A program made the position numbers and the translations under genes. The notes below the pieces were generated by a model. The model was not told the DNA's origin. It was given only the letters and a program-made list of their open reading frames with translations, and ran no database searches. DNA of 64,000 bases from Stieleria magnilauensis (GTDB lineage Bacteria > Planctomycetota > Planctomycetia > Pirellulales > Pirellulaceae): NCBI GenBank assembly GCA_007753675.1, contig CP036432.1:1400394-1464393 (forward strand), given 5' to 3'. This document shows positions 53,468-61,860 of this stretch, piece after piece (positions within the stretch are counted from its first letter, which is position 1; every line of letters begins with the position of its first letter).

Positions 53468-55092
53468 GCCACCCTCGCCTCGCGGCGACGCACTCGACGT
53501 TGCTGTGTGGTCAAGCGTCGCGCCTTCTGCTCGGCGTCGCGGTACGGACGGATCGACTCAGGGTGTTCCTTGCGCCACACGTCTGGAAGTAGGCGTTCGT
53601 AATCTGTGCTGCCACTTGCCAACTGACGGAGGCAATCGTCTACGTAGGCCCAAACATCCAGGTGATGCCGGGCCGCCGAAGACACCAGGCTATACATCGT
53701 CGCCGCCACTCGGCCTCCTCGGTTGGACCCAACGAACAACCAGTTCTTTCGACCGATCGTCAAGCGGCGAAGTTCGTTTTCAGTCGCGTTGTTGTCAATC
53801 GGAATCGCGCCGTCGCCAAGGAACACCGACAACTCATCCCACTGGTTCAACGCATAACGCACTGCCTTGCCGATCGAGCTCTTCGGAAGGACTCGCCGAT
53901 CACCGTTCATCTGCAGCAACCAGTCATGCAGATCGTTCATGATCGGCACTGACTCGTTCTGACGCAGTTCCAGACGCTCGGCCGGCGAAGCTTCTCGGGC
54001 GCGATCCTCAACCTTGTACAGGCCACGGTAAAACGCCAGTGCCCGCGCAGCGGCGACCGGGTCGTTCGGCTTGGCTTCGACGAACTTTCGACGTGCGTGC
54101 GCATTGCAGCACGCGGCAAAGATTTGATCCTGTGCTCCCAGATAGACTCCGTCGTTGACTCCATAAGCATCGACCACCGCGTGGCCGTGAAAATCACGAA
54201 GGAATTTTGCCGGGCCGTCGCGCCCTCGGCTTTCCGTGAAGTCGAACACGTTATACGGATGATCCTCACGGCCTCGATACAGCCAGAATCGTGCAGTCCG
54301 CATCTTGCCCGGCAAGCTGGGGTCCTGCAGCCGAACCGACGTATCATCCACACCCAGCCCGTCGCCCGAAACGATTCGCGACTTCATCAGTTCCACCAAC
54401 ACACCGGCCATTGCCGCGATGTTCGCCAGCATTCCAAACTGCGTGTTACGAGGGATCAGCATCCCGGCGCGGGCGAAGATGTCTTCTCCGCGATAGAGCG
54501 GTAGATGATCGGCGAACTTGTTGACGATCAGTTGCGTGTAAACACCGAAGCCATAATCGCTGCCGGGGATCGGAGTTGTCATTCCGCAGGGCTCCTCACC
54601 GGCGGGCACCTGAGCGATCGATTCTTTGCACTTGCAGCACGCGCGTTTGTGGCGATGGATCTCCCAAATGAAAAACTCTGCCGGAATGAAATCCAGTCGA
54701 TTGCTGATGTCGGTGCCCACAATCGGCATCTCGTCACCACAGCAAGGACAGATTCGCTGTTCGGCCGGAACGTCTGCCTCAATGACCTTGCGTTTGAGAT
54801 GGTCCGGTAGCTTCTCGGACTTCTTCTTGCGACGACGCCGGCGTGGCTGGCTTTCTTCATCGCCTTCAGCATCGTCAACCTCGACTTGCTGCTCACCTAA
54901 GTCGAACAGATGCAACTGCGAGTCATCTTCGACGTGCCGCTCGGAGGATCTGCCGAACAACTTGCGGCGATAGAGGTTCAATTCTTCGCGGAGTTGTTCG
55001 TTGGCTTTCTGCAGTCGCTCAACCGTTTCGATCAGCTCCGCGTTGAGCCTCAACACGCTCTGCAAGTCGTCTTTGTTTTCCGAAGCAGCCAT
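53452..55092 (-). CDS. tnpC: IS66 transposase TnpC
   Basis: 546 residues, full length. N-terminal leucine-zipper (LNAELIETVERLQKANEQLREELNLYRRKLFG), an HTH/zinc part with CPCCGDE and CCKCKES, then the DDE_Tnp_IS66 core: LGVDDTSVRLQD (first Asp), YGVNDGVYLGAQ, FAACCNAHARRKF, and NATENELRRLTIGRKNWLFVGS (Glu). A shortened copy is at 37.97-38.33 kb. Confidence 0.93.
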   Translation of the reverse strand: MAASENKDDLQSVLRLNAELIETVERLQKANEQLREELNLYRRKLFGRSSERHVEDDSQLHLFDLGEQQVEVDDAEGDEESQPRRRRRKKKSEKLPDHLKRKVIEADVPAEQRICPCCGDEMPIVGTDISNRLDFIPAEFFIWEIHRHKRACCKCKESIAQVPAGEEPCGMTTPIPGSDYGFGVYTQLIVNKFADHLPLYRGEDIFARAGMLIPRNTQFGMLANIAAMAGVLVELMKSRIVSGDGLGVDDTSVRLQDPSLPGKMRTARFWLYRGREDHPYNVFDFTESRGRDGPAKFLRDFHGHAVVDAYGVNDGVYLGAQDQIFAACCNAHARRKFVEAKPNDPVAAARALAFYRGLYKVEDRAREASPAERLELRQNESVPIMNDLHDWLLQMNGDRRVLPKSSIGKAVRYALNQWDELSVFLGDGAIPIDNNATENELRRLTIGRKNWLFVGSNRGGRVAATMYSLVSSAARHHLDVWAYVDDCLRQLASGSTDYERLLPDVWRKEHPESIRPYRDAEQKARRLTTQQRRVRRREARVAWWRT

Positions 55093-55178
55093 GCAGTTGT
55101 TATCGCCATCGAAACAAAAAACGCAAGGCTCTATTGGGCCTTGCGTTGATCCTTTTCAAAAAGACTTGCTCGACTAAC

Positions 55179-55337
55179 TCACGCCGCTTCGGGAAGGTCG
55201 ATCGAGTAGCGTTTGCGTCGTTGCGAACCTTCGATCTGCACACCGCGGAGCATCATAACCAGGCCGGCCGAGTCGATCTCGAAGCTGCCATGCTCTGCGG
55301 AAACAATCTTTTCGAAGCTTCCACTTTCGAGTCGCTT
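55179..55337 (-). pseudogene. tnpB: IS66 tnpB, 3' part (split by recombinase element)
   Basis: Encodes RLESGSFEKIVSAEHGSFEIDSAGLVMMLRG ... RRKRYSIDLPEAA, the C-terminal 51 residues of IS66 Orf2. Joining codon 69 of the 5' part (57902-58108) to 55334 restores one 120-residue protein without gap or shift. CTT is present at both junctions (55335-55337 and 57902-57904). Confidence 0.85.
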
Positions 55338-55405
55338 GATTCAGACATCAGGATATCCCTGTTTTGGTTCCATAAAAGAAGTTGGCGAGAATGAATTCGA
55401 AGTGC

Positions 55406-57586
55406 TTATGAATCAGGATCGGACGGTCGGTCTTTCGGCGTGACCAAGACTGGATGATTTTTGGCGATGTACGACCCATGCAGCTTCTTGAGTTTCCGAA
55501 GTCTGCGCAGTTCTTCTCGATCGGCCCAGACAATCCAGTGCTTCCCTGTGGGCGTCCGCCGCGAGTGAACCCAGCCTTGCCTGGCCCAGTAGTGGACCTT
55601 CTGCTGAATGACGCCAAGCTTGTCAGCCAGATCTGGAATCCACCATTCATCTTTGCCGAGCATGCCATCGCGAAACAATTCTCCACGTAGGTTCAAACGC
55701 CGTATCAAGTCTCCCACATTTTGCGTCGTGAACTTCCCGCGCCTGCGAGCTGTGCGAAATCCTTCTTCATTAAGTTGAGCTGCAATCTCTCGATGGTGAA
55801 GCCCTTGCCGGTGAAGTTCCTCAATTCGTTTGCAGAGCTGTTCGTAGTCACTTAGTTGTGAGTATGATCCAACCGCTTTGCAGATCGCATGTTGACTCCG
55901 AAAACCACCTTGCCAGAGAATGGTTACATCAACATTTTCAGTGCCATCCTCGATCGTCAAGATGACTTGATCGACGAGACAGCGAATGATGATTTTGCGA
56001 TGTTCGTTCGTTGTGCTTTCCGCCCTCCAGACTTCAGGGACAGATGATGACAGAGACTTGATCCGCAGTTTCTCTTGATCGCTGAGTTGAATTGGAGAAG
56101 TCGACTTGAACCGCTCGTAGTCATCCTCAATGTTTTGAAGGTCGATCAGTAGGGCCTCCCAGTCTGACTCCAAAGTCCGTGCGACAAGTCGATTCTCGGG
56201 TTCGACAGCTTCATATCGACGTCTTGCCCGATCGCATTCTTGCTGAGCGCGTTCGATCTTCAAGTTCCACTGTCGATGTAGATGTTGTCTCTCGATTTCG
56301 ATTTCTTTCGTCGCTGCTTCGCTCAGTTCGATCGCTGCGGGCGCAACAGCTCGAAGCACTTGTGATGAAACAAGCTCGTCGATCCACTTCGCAGCGAGGC
56401 GACCACAGTATCCTTCAAGAGTCTGGTTTCGCACGAACTCATCGCAGCAATACGACGGCAATTTATCGGTCTTATAAGACGTGATCATTTGCCTGTGACA
56501 ACGTCCGCATCTCACCAACCCAGCAAGCAACGCGTCCCCACGCCTCGGAATTCCCTTGCTTTTCCGCGTCGAACGATTTTCTTGAAGCTTCGCTTGGTTA
56601 GCGAGATATTGGTCCCACGTGATATACGCGGGCATTCTGTCTCTGAGGCAGACGCCCATGTCTTCCGGCGATAAGAACCAACCCTTCTCATTGAGATTGT
56701 CGACGTTCCGATGCATCTTGCAATTGCGTCGCATTGCGTAGCCATAGGCACCGGCATAGATGGGGTGCTTCAAAATGTTGAGCACGCGAGCTGATGTTGG
56801 CAAACGAAACTCAAGTTCGCCTCGACGGGGCCCCTTGTGGAGGCGAAATCCCATTTTTAATTGATTATCGGCAAGATATCGAAATACGCCGTAAGCCGAA
56901 CCCGTTTCTTCAAACTTCTCGAAAACAAGTTCAACCATCGATCGAGCTTGTTCATCAGGGTCTTTCACAACTTCGCCACCAGACAATTTGACGTATCCGA
57001 TTGGCACTGAAAGAATCAGTTCGCCGCGCGCAGCTTTATTCTGCACACCACGTGTCAGCCGGTTCTTGATAGTCACCAATTCGAACTCGCTCATCGCACC
57101 CTTCATTCCCAGGAGGAGCCGATCGTTTGAATCGAGAGGATCGTAAATACTGTCTTCATCTCCAAGCAGCGCACCAAACACCCCGCAGACTTCGATGAGA
57201 TGATGCCAGTCTTTACAAGACCGCGATAGGCGACTGAGTTCCAGCCCCAACACGATTCCAACATGCTTGAGGGAAACTTCCGTCATCAGTCGTTGAAACC
57301 CAGGTCGATTATCCGCCGAGCTGCCACTGATCCCTTGGTCGTCGTCAATGACGAGGATTCTCTCTTGAGCCCACCCGAGTTGTTCGGCGCGATTAACTAG
57401 GCCGTATTGACGCTCACGCGATTCCCGGTTTTCGACAACTTGGCGCTGCGTGGACTGTCGAACGTAGACAACTGCAAGTTTGCAGAGATGTCGATCTTGC
57501 ACCTTTGAAGAAAACTTTCCAAGCAGCGACACACTCTGCTTGTCATCGTTGTAATCGCAAATTGCTGTGGTCTTAATCGCGTTCAT
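55406..57586 (-). CDS. Large serine recombinase
   Basis: 726 residues. N-terminal resolvase domain with the nucleophile in AVVYVRQSTQRQ (Ser near residue 43) and DDDQGISGSSADNRPGFQRLM, ELSRLSRSCKDWHHLIE. Then the recombinase domain (residues ~200-330, GDGxx-type PIGYVKL...), a zinc-ribbon (LVRCGRCHRQM ... YCCDEF), a coiled coil (KEIEIERQHLHRQWNLKIERAQQE), and a C-terminal part with a HTH segment (LHRQGLHHREIAAQLNEEGFRTARR) followed by a second DNA-binding-like region (DKLGVIQQKVHYWARQGWVH). The last two are extra to phiC31-type enzymes and typical of planctomycete recombinases as I recall them. It overlaps the small gene upstream (TAA/ATG). Confidence 0.9.
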   Translation of the reverse strand: MNAIKTTAICDYNDDKQSVSLLGKFSSKVQDRHLCKLAVVYVRQSTQRQVVENRESRERQYGLVNRAEQLGWAQERILVIDDDQGISGSSADNRPGFQRLMTEVSLKHVGIVLGLELSRLSRSCKDWHHLIEVCGVFGALLGDEDSIYDPLDSNDRLLLGMKGAMSEFELVTIKNRLTRGVQNKAARGELILSVPIGYVKLSGGEVVKDPDEQARSMVELVFEKFEETGSAYGVFRYLADNQLKMGFRLHKGPRRGELEFRLPTSARVLNILKHPIYAGAYGYAMRRNCKMHRNVDNLNEKGWFLSPEDMGVCLRDRMPAYITWDQYLANQAKLQENRSTRKSKGIPRRGDALLAGLVRCGRCHRQMITSYKTDKLPSYCCDEFVRNQTLEGYCGRLAAKWIDELVSSQVLRAVAPAAIELSEAATKEIEIERQHLHRQWNLKIERAQQECDRARRRYEAVEPENRLVARTLESDWEALLIDLQNIEDDYERFKSTSPIQLSDQEKLRIKSLSSSVPEVWRAESTTNEHRKIIIRCLVDQVILTIEDGTENVDVTILWQGGFRSQHAICKAVGSYSQLSDYEQLCKRIEELHRQGLHHREIAAQLNEEGFRTARRRGKFTTQNVGDLIRRLNLRGELFRDGMLGKDEWWIPDLADKLGVIQQKVHYWARQGWVHSRRTPTGKHWIVWADREELRRLRKLKKLHGSYIAKNHPVLVTPKDRPSDPDS

Positions 57587-57818
57587 GATCGGCCTCCTTT
57601 TCCGGTAGAGCCGCTAACGCGTTGTCCACGATTTGCACGAGTGCCCGTGCTGCCTTTCTCTTCTGTTCGTCTGGAAGAGCTTCCCAAAGCTCCGTCAGAC
57701 GCAATGTTGTTTGCGGCCGCCGGGCTGCTGTGGTGGGCGCGCTGTCCCCCTTTTTTGTTTTGCTGGCATTTCGTTCCTCCGTGTTCTTCTGGAAAGGTCT
57801 TTTCGATCCATGTCGCAA
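57573..57818 (-). CDS. Small protein coupled to the serine recombinase
   Basis: Up to 81 residues from a TTG; no ATG is available, so the true start is uncertain. The conserved-looking part is the C-terminus: TTLRLTELWEALPDEQKRKAARALVQIVDNALAALPEKE, a predicted helical pair. Its stop overlaps the ATG of the recombinase, a sign of coupled translation. Role unknown; a directionality or regulatory factor is possible. Confidence 0.5.
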   Translation of the reverse strand: MRHGSKRPFQKNTEERNASKTKKGDSAPTTAARRPQTTLRLTELWEALPDEQKRKAARALVQIVDNALAALPEKEADHERD

Positions 57819-57901
57819 GCTGAAGTAGCGAAAACGCTGAAACTATTGGTTCTTGCGACTTTTGTAAAGACTTTGAAACGGGGGTGTTCTGGCTCGTGGG
57901 C

Positions 57902-58108
57902 CTTAGACCAGAGAGCCAAGCCATCGCAGTCCCACATCAGAATCTTGACATAGTCGCGCCGGCGGTTGAAAAAGACGAACAGATGACCGGAGAACAAGTC
58001 GACCTGGAAATGCTCTTTGACGAGCCCGGACAAGCCATTGAAACTCTTCCTCATATCGGTCGCCTCGGTGTAGACAAAGATCCGCGTGGTGGGTGCAAGT
58101 GCGATCAC
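57902..58108 (-). pseudogene. tnpB: IS66 tnpB, 5' part
   Basis: 69 codons of IS66 Orf2: IFVYTEATDMRKSFNGLSGLVKEHF, LFVFFNRRRDYVKILMWDCDGLALWSK. It overlaps tnpA by four bases (ATGA-type), as usual. After Lys69 the frame enters the recombinase element and continues without meaning to 57695. Confidence 0.87.
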
Positions 58109-58470
58109 GATGCCACCTCGCTGAGAGCTTCGACGATGTTCTTAATCAGCCTGCGTTGCTGCTCGTCGGTGGCGTTCCCGTCGAGGCAAGCAACAGCCCC
58201 GCCAGGCAATTCAATCTTCAGGTCGTTCAGCTGCGACGCTTCCATCGCGTTGGGCTGAAGCTCAACCGCGACGAAGGAGGCCGGTCGATCGCCGGGGCCC
58301 GTTGGGCGATCGGGAACGGAGGATCGCAACTTCCGTCGCCACTGATAGAAGGAGGCGACCGAATAGCCTTCGCGATCACAAAAATCTGCGACGGTCAGAC
58401 CGGATTGGGCGAACCGTTCAATGCGGTCACGCCACTGCTGTGCGAGCTGCGGATTGGGGAACTGCGGCAT
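58105..58470 (-). CDS. tnpA: IS66 accessory protein TnpA
   Basis: 121 residues: QQWRDRIERFAQSGLTVADFCDREGYSVASFYQWRRKL is the helix-turn-helix of IS66 Orf1, followed by a linker and IELPGGAVACLDGNATDEQQRRLIKNIVEAL, the usual end of this family. First gene of the tnpA-tnpB-tnpC operon. Confidence 0.9.
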   Translation of the reverse strand: MPQFPNPQLAQQWRDRIERFAQSGLTVADFCDREGYSVASFYQWRRKLRSSVPDRPTGPGDRPASFVAVELQPNAMEASQLNDLKIELPGGAVACLDGNATDEQQRRLIKNIVEALSEVAS

Positions 58471-58543
58471 GGGTTTCTCCTGAAAGTGGAAAGAAACCCC
58501 TCACGCTAACCAAACGGTCAACATGGGCAGATAGAACGCTTAC

Positions 58544-58595
58544 CTCTCCCATAGAAACTCTCAAACAGTCAGCCAAAATCGAAGGCACAGCGTCC
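58544..58595 (+). other. Remnant of an nrtS-like gene start next to the oxidoreductase gene
   Basis: Reads TSPIETLKQSAKIEG in frame with the following gene, against NSPIEILKQTTKSLA at the start of nrtS (47786). The left flank of the IS66 (CATTCCGTCGGATCAC at 50124-50139) also resembles the sequence just before nrtS (CATTCCGTAGGATCAC). So a second, mostly deleted nrtS-like 5' region preceded the oxidoreductase gene before the IS66 arrived. Confidence 0.5.
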
Positions 58596-60128
58596 ATGAC
58601 ATCCGAACTTGTCCAGCTTCAAACAAACGACGAACACAATCAGCAACTTGAAGCGAACGTGCACCCACCCCAGTGGACTAATCCAACGCCAACGCGTCCC
58701 TACCACTTGGTCGTGATCGGAGCTGGCACGGCTGGTCTGGTCACAGCCGCCGGTGCAGCGGGACTGGGGGCACGCGTTGCGTTGATCGAACGCGATTTGA
58801 TGGGCGGCGATTGCCTGAACGTTGGTTGCGTTCCTTCAAAAGGAATCATTAGTGCGGCGCGAGTCGCAGCGGGCGCGAAAGACGCCAGCGAATTCGGTAT
58901 TGACGTGCCAGAGGTCAACGTCGATTTCGCCGCCGTGATGCAGCGAATGAGAAAGCTGCGTGCTGGGATAAGTCACAACGACTCAGCTAGTCGGTTCCGT
59001 GATCTCGGCGTCGATGTCTTCTTTGGCCAAGCCAGTTTTATCGATTCCAGCACGATCGACGTCGATGGCACCGAACTCCGTTTCAAAAAGGCGGTCATCG
59101 CCAGCGGTGCTCGGGCAGCCGCGCCTCCCATTACGGGCCTGAACGAAGTTGAATATCTGACCAACGAGTCGGTGTTCTCGTTAACAGAATTGCCACGTCG
59201 GTTGGGGATCATTGGAGCGGGGCCAATCGGCTGTGAACTGGCGCAATCGTTCGCCCAACTCGGCTCGGAGGTTTTTCTGGTCGAATCGGAGCACGGCATC
59301 ATGCCACGCGAGGATCGAGAAGCCGCCGAAATTGTCCAAAAGGAGATGGTACGAAACGGAGTGAAATTGCTTTGCTGCGGTCGTAACCTCGTCATCAAGA
59401 ACGAAGGTGGAATTCGTCTGACTGTCGAGTCTCATGGAAAAAGCTACGACGAACCGATTGACCAACTTCTGGTCGCCGTCGGTAGAGCGCCGAACGTTGA
59501 AAACTTGAACTTGGAAGCAGTGGGCGTTGATTTCGACAAAAAGGGCGTCAAGGTCAACGATAACTTGCAGACCACGAATCCGAGAATCTACGCGGCTGGC
59601 GACGTCTGCTCGAAGTACCAATTCACGCATGCGGCCGACTTCATGGCTCGCATCGTCATCCAGAATGCTCTCTTTGCGGTCGGACCGTTCGGCAAGAAAA
59701 AGGCCAGCGACTTGGTGATTCCATGGGCGACTTATACGTCCCCCGAAATCGCTCATGTTGGCATGTACGAAATCGAAGCCGAGGAAGCAGGAATCGAAGT
59801 CGATACTTACGTCCAACACTTTAGCGACATCGACCGAGCCATTTTAGAAGGTCAAGACGACGGTTTCGTGAAAGTTCACACCAAGAAAGGGACAGACCAG
59901 ATCGTCGGCGCGACCATTGTTGCCGAGAACGCGGGTGACATGATTTCCGAAATCACGGTCGCTTTGACGGGAGGGCTGGGACTCGGCAAGATTGGCAGTG
60001 CCATTCACCCCTATCCAACTCAAGCCGAAGCGATCCGTAAGCTCGGCGACCAGTTCAGCCGCACGAAGCTAACGCCGCTGAACAAGAAAATTCTCGGCCT
60101 ACTGCAACGAGTGAATGTCGGAAGCTAA
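58596..60128 (+). CDS. FAD-dependent disulfide oxidoreductase, mercuric reductase-like
   Basis: 510 residues from ATG 58596. Class I pyridine nucleotide-disulfide oxidoreductase: FAD motif LVVIGAGTAGLVTAAGAAGLG, redox-active pair GGDCLNVGCVPSK (Cys73, Cys78), NAD(P) motif GIIGAGPIGCELAQ, second FAD motif IYAAGDVC, and dimer His in HPYPTQAEA. The N-terminal metal domain and C-terminal Cys pair of true mercuric reductases are absent, so mercury reduction is unlikely. Flavoproteins of this type commonly follow TVP38 genes; here the TVP38 gene lies 8.5 kb upstream across the IS66, and the original promoter has been replaced or removed. Confidence 0.9.
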   Translation: MTSELVQLQTNDEHNQQLEANVHPPQWTNPTPTRPYHLVVIGAGTAGLVTAAGAAGLGARVALIERDLMGGDCLNVGCVPSKGIISAARVAAGAKDASEFGIDVPEVNVDFAAVMQRMRKLRAGISHNDSASRFRDLGVDVFFGQASFIDSSTIDVDGTELRFKKAVIASGARAAAPPITGLNEVEYLTNESVFSLTELPRRLGIIGAGPIGCELAQSFAQLGSEVFLVESEHGIMPREDREAAEIVQKEMVRNGVKLLCCGRNLVIKNEGGIRLTVESHGKSYDEPIDQLLVAVGRAPNVENLNLEAVGVDFDKKGVKVNDNLQTTNPRIYAAGDVCSKYQFTHAADFMARIVIQNALFAVGPFGKKKASDLVIPWATYTSPEIAHVGMYEIEAEEAGIEVDTYVQHFSDIDRAILEGQDDGFVKVHTKKGTDQIVGATIVAENAGDMISEITVALTGGLGLGKIGSAIHPYPTQAEAIRKLGDQFSRTKLTPLNKKILGLLQRVNVGS

Positions 60129-60222
60129 TACGCAGTCCTGAAGAAGCGTGTAGTGTTCCAAATCGGTGAACGCTCGCTCACTGAAACCCTCTATCAATGT
60201 CTCCGTACCAAGGAAAGTGACC

Positions 60223-60765
60223 ATGCCGCGACTCAACGTAGTTACCCCGAACCAAGCAACCGGACCTCTCAAAGAGACCTACGACAGCGTCACGAAAAAG
60301 ATGGGCAAGGTCGTGAATATCTTTCAGGGGATGGCCAATAGCCCGGCTGCTTTGAATGCCTATCTTTCGATGTCGGCCGCGTTGGCCGAAGGCGAGCTTT
60401 CTCCACAGGACCGCGAACTCGTGTACTTGGCCGTGAGCGAGAGTAACGGCTGCAACTATTGCGTTTCGGCTCACACGATGATCGCCACCACGCAAGCCGG
60501 TTTATCGGAAAGCGATACGTTGGCGGCCCGGCGTTTTGAATCGACCGACAACAAGCGTGCAGCGTTGCTGGAATTTGTCAGCAAGGTCATCGCGACCAAG
60601 GGATTTGTCTCGGATGAGGATCTGGTCAAGGTCCGAGATGCGGGATACACCGATGGTCAGATTGCAGAGGCAATCGGCTACATCGGCTTGGCGACTTTCT
60701 CGAACCTGTTCAATCACGTCCACGACACACCGCTTGATTTCCCACCTGCCAATAAATTGTCGTAA
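60223..60765 (+). CDS. AhpD-like carboxymuconolactone decarboxylase family protein
   Basis: 180 residues from ATG with AAGGAAAG upstream. All-helical AhpD-like fold: NSPAALNAYLSMSAALAEGELSPQDRELVYLAVSESNGCNYCVSAHTMIA with the C-x2-C-x3-H active site (Cys77, Cys80, His84), DGQIAEAIGYIGLATFSNLFNHV. Such proteins are thiol-dependent peroxidases or alkylhydroperoxidase-like. It lies 94 bases after the flavoprotein, which could supply its electrons (inference). Confidence 0.9.
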   Translation: MPRLNVVTPNQATGPLKETYDSVTKKMGKVVNIFQGMANSPAALNAYLSMSAALAEGELSPQDRELVYLAVSESNGCNYCVSAHTMIATTQAGLSESDTLAARRFESTDNKRAALLEFVSKVIATKGFVSDEDLVKVRDAGYTDGQIAEAIGYIGLATFSNLFNHVHDTPLDFPPANKLS

Positions 60766-60772
60766 CACAATC

Positions 60773-61840
60773 ATGTCGCGTTTTCAGATTCTATCTTTGG
60801 CCGGAGGCGGCATTCGCGGTGCTTTCATCACATCGTTTTTGAATGACCTCGAACAAAAACTTGGTCGCCCAATCGCCGAATCGTTTGATTTAATCGCGGG
60901 CACTTCGACAGGCGGAATCATCGCGGCTGGATTGGCGATGGGGCTCCCGGCCTCGAAGATGCACGATTTCTATGTGCGACACGGCGCGGGCATCTTCTCA
61001 GCGAGACCGCCCTATCGTGGTAAAGGGCTGATGCGATTCCTTTTCCCTTCAGCCAACTGGGTATTCAAGCGCAAGACCGGTAGCGGACTCGACGCGGCAT
61101 TTCGTGCTCGGTATTGCCCGCATGCATTGCAAGAAGCATTCGACGAAGGGTTCGGCGAATCAACGTTGAAGTCGGTCGAGTTCACACGCCTTGTTATTCC
61201 CTCAGTCAATCTAACCAAAGGTGAACCACATGTCTTTCGCTCACGGCATCTGCCCAAGGGTGTGCGAGACCAAGATTTCAAGATATCGGATGTGGTCATT
61301 GCAGCGACTGCAGCTCCTACCTATTTTCCACACCGACAAATCGGGGAATGTAGCTATGTGGATGGGGGTGTCTGGGCAGCCGATCCAAGCATGCTCGCTG
61401 TAGCAGAGGCAATGCGAATTCAGCAATTCGGTGAATGCGAAATAGACGGGACATGCTTCAGCACCGACGACGTCCATCTACTTTCCGTTGGCACAGGATT
61501 GGCGGAGTATTCATTGACGCCTCCTGGCTCGGATGCTGGCACACTGTTTTGGGCGACGCGTATCGCTGATTTAATGGGCATGGCGCAGGTTCAAGGGATT
61601 CATCTACCTTTGAGATTTTTGCTCGGCGATCGCTATCGGCATATCAATTTTAGGATGCAGGAAAAATTTGGACTCGCCGATGTCCAGCACATCCCCGAAC
61701 TTTTTCGCCTCGGTTCAGTACGGGCTGTCGAAGCTTTTGACACGATTAACGATGAATTCTTCCAGCACAAACGGGTTCAATTCGAGCCGTTCACCACTAC
61801 CGACGGAGAAATTGAATTGGATGAGTTTGGGTTTCATTAG
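60773..61840 (+). CDS. Patatin-like phospholipase
   Basis: 355 residues from ATG 60773, seven bases after the AhpD-like gene. LSLAGGGIRGAFITSFL (oxyanion GGGIRG), FDLIAGTSTGGIIAAGLAMG (GxSxG nucleophile), and YVDGGVWAADPS (DGG with catalytic Asp) are all present. No signal peptide. Lipid acyl hydrolase. The layout resembles CapV-type patatins of CBASS defence, but no nucleotide cyclase is near, so a metabolic or membrane-turnover role is more likely. Confidence 0.9.
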   Translation: MSRFQILSLAGGGIRGAFITSFLNDLEQKLGRPIAESFDLIAGTSTGGIIAAGLAMGLPASKMHDFYVRHGAGIFSARPPYRGKGLMRFLFPSANWVFKRKTGSGLDAAFRARYCPHALQEAFDEGFGESTLKSVEFTRLVIPSVNLTKGEPHVFRSRHLPKGVRDQDFKISDVVIAATAAPTYFPHRQIGECSYVDGGVWAADPSMLAVAEAMRIQQFGECEIDGTCFSTDDVHLLSVGTGLAEYSLTPPGSDAGTLFWATRIADLMGMAQVQGIHLPLRFLLGDRYRHINFRMQEKFGLADVQHIPELFRLGSVRAVEAFDTINDEFFQHKRVQFEPFTTTDGEIELDEFGFH

Positions 61841-61860
61841 ACAAAACATCGCTCAAACTC

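Larger units (their letters stand above)
55335..57904 (-). mobile_element. Large-serine-recombinase element inserted in tnpB
   Basis: About 2,567 bases, inserted between the Lys69 and Arg70 codons of tnpB with the shared trinucleotide CTT at the two junctions, as expected for serine recombination with a 2-3-base core. No long inverted repeats are seen at the ends. Contents: one recombinase gene, a small upstream gene coupled to it, and short flanks. No cargo. Confidence 0.75.
50145..58543 (-). mobile_element. IS66-family element carrying two nested insertions
   Basis: Bounded by exact 19-base inverted repeats: GTAAGCGTTCTATCTGCCC at 50145-50163 and its complement at 58525-58543. On the minus strand it carries tnpA (58470-58105), tnpB (in two parts), tnpC (55092-53452) and a small extra gene. 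An IS21 element sits at 50197-52786 and a serine-recombinase element at about 55335-57904. Without these it would be about 3.2 kb, a normal size for IS66. No exact 8-base target duplication was seen (left CACTCACC, right CTCTCCCA). It splits the nrtS-DUF547-TVP38-oxidoreductase locus. Confidence 0.85.

Noticed and set aside
57583-57924. Alternative minus-strand frame of 113 codons at the start of the recombinase element
   Set aside because: It overlaps tnpB and the small coupled gene in another frame; composition is that of a shadow frame and it crosses the element border.
58596-60128. True mercuric reductase (merA) of a mer operon
   Set aside because: The metal-binding N-terminal domain and the C-terminal Cys pair are absent and no merR, merT or merP is near.
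60773-61840. Patatin as a CBASS anti-phage effector (CapV)
   Set aside because: No CD-NTase, E1/E2-like or other CBASS gene is in the neighbourhood; the adjacent genes are an AhpD-like protein and a glycosyltransferase.
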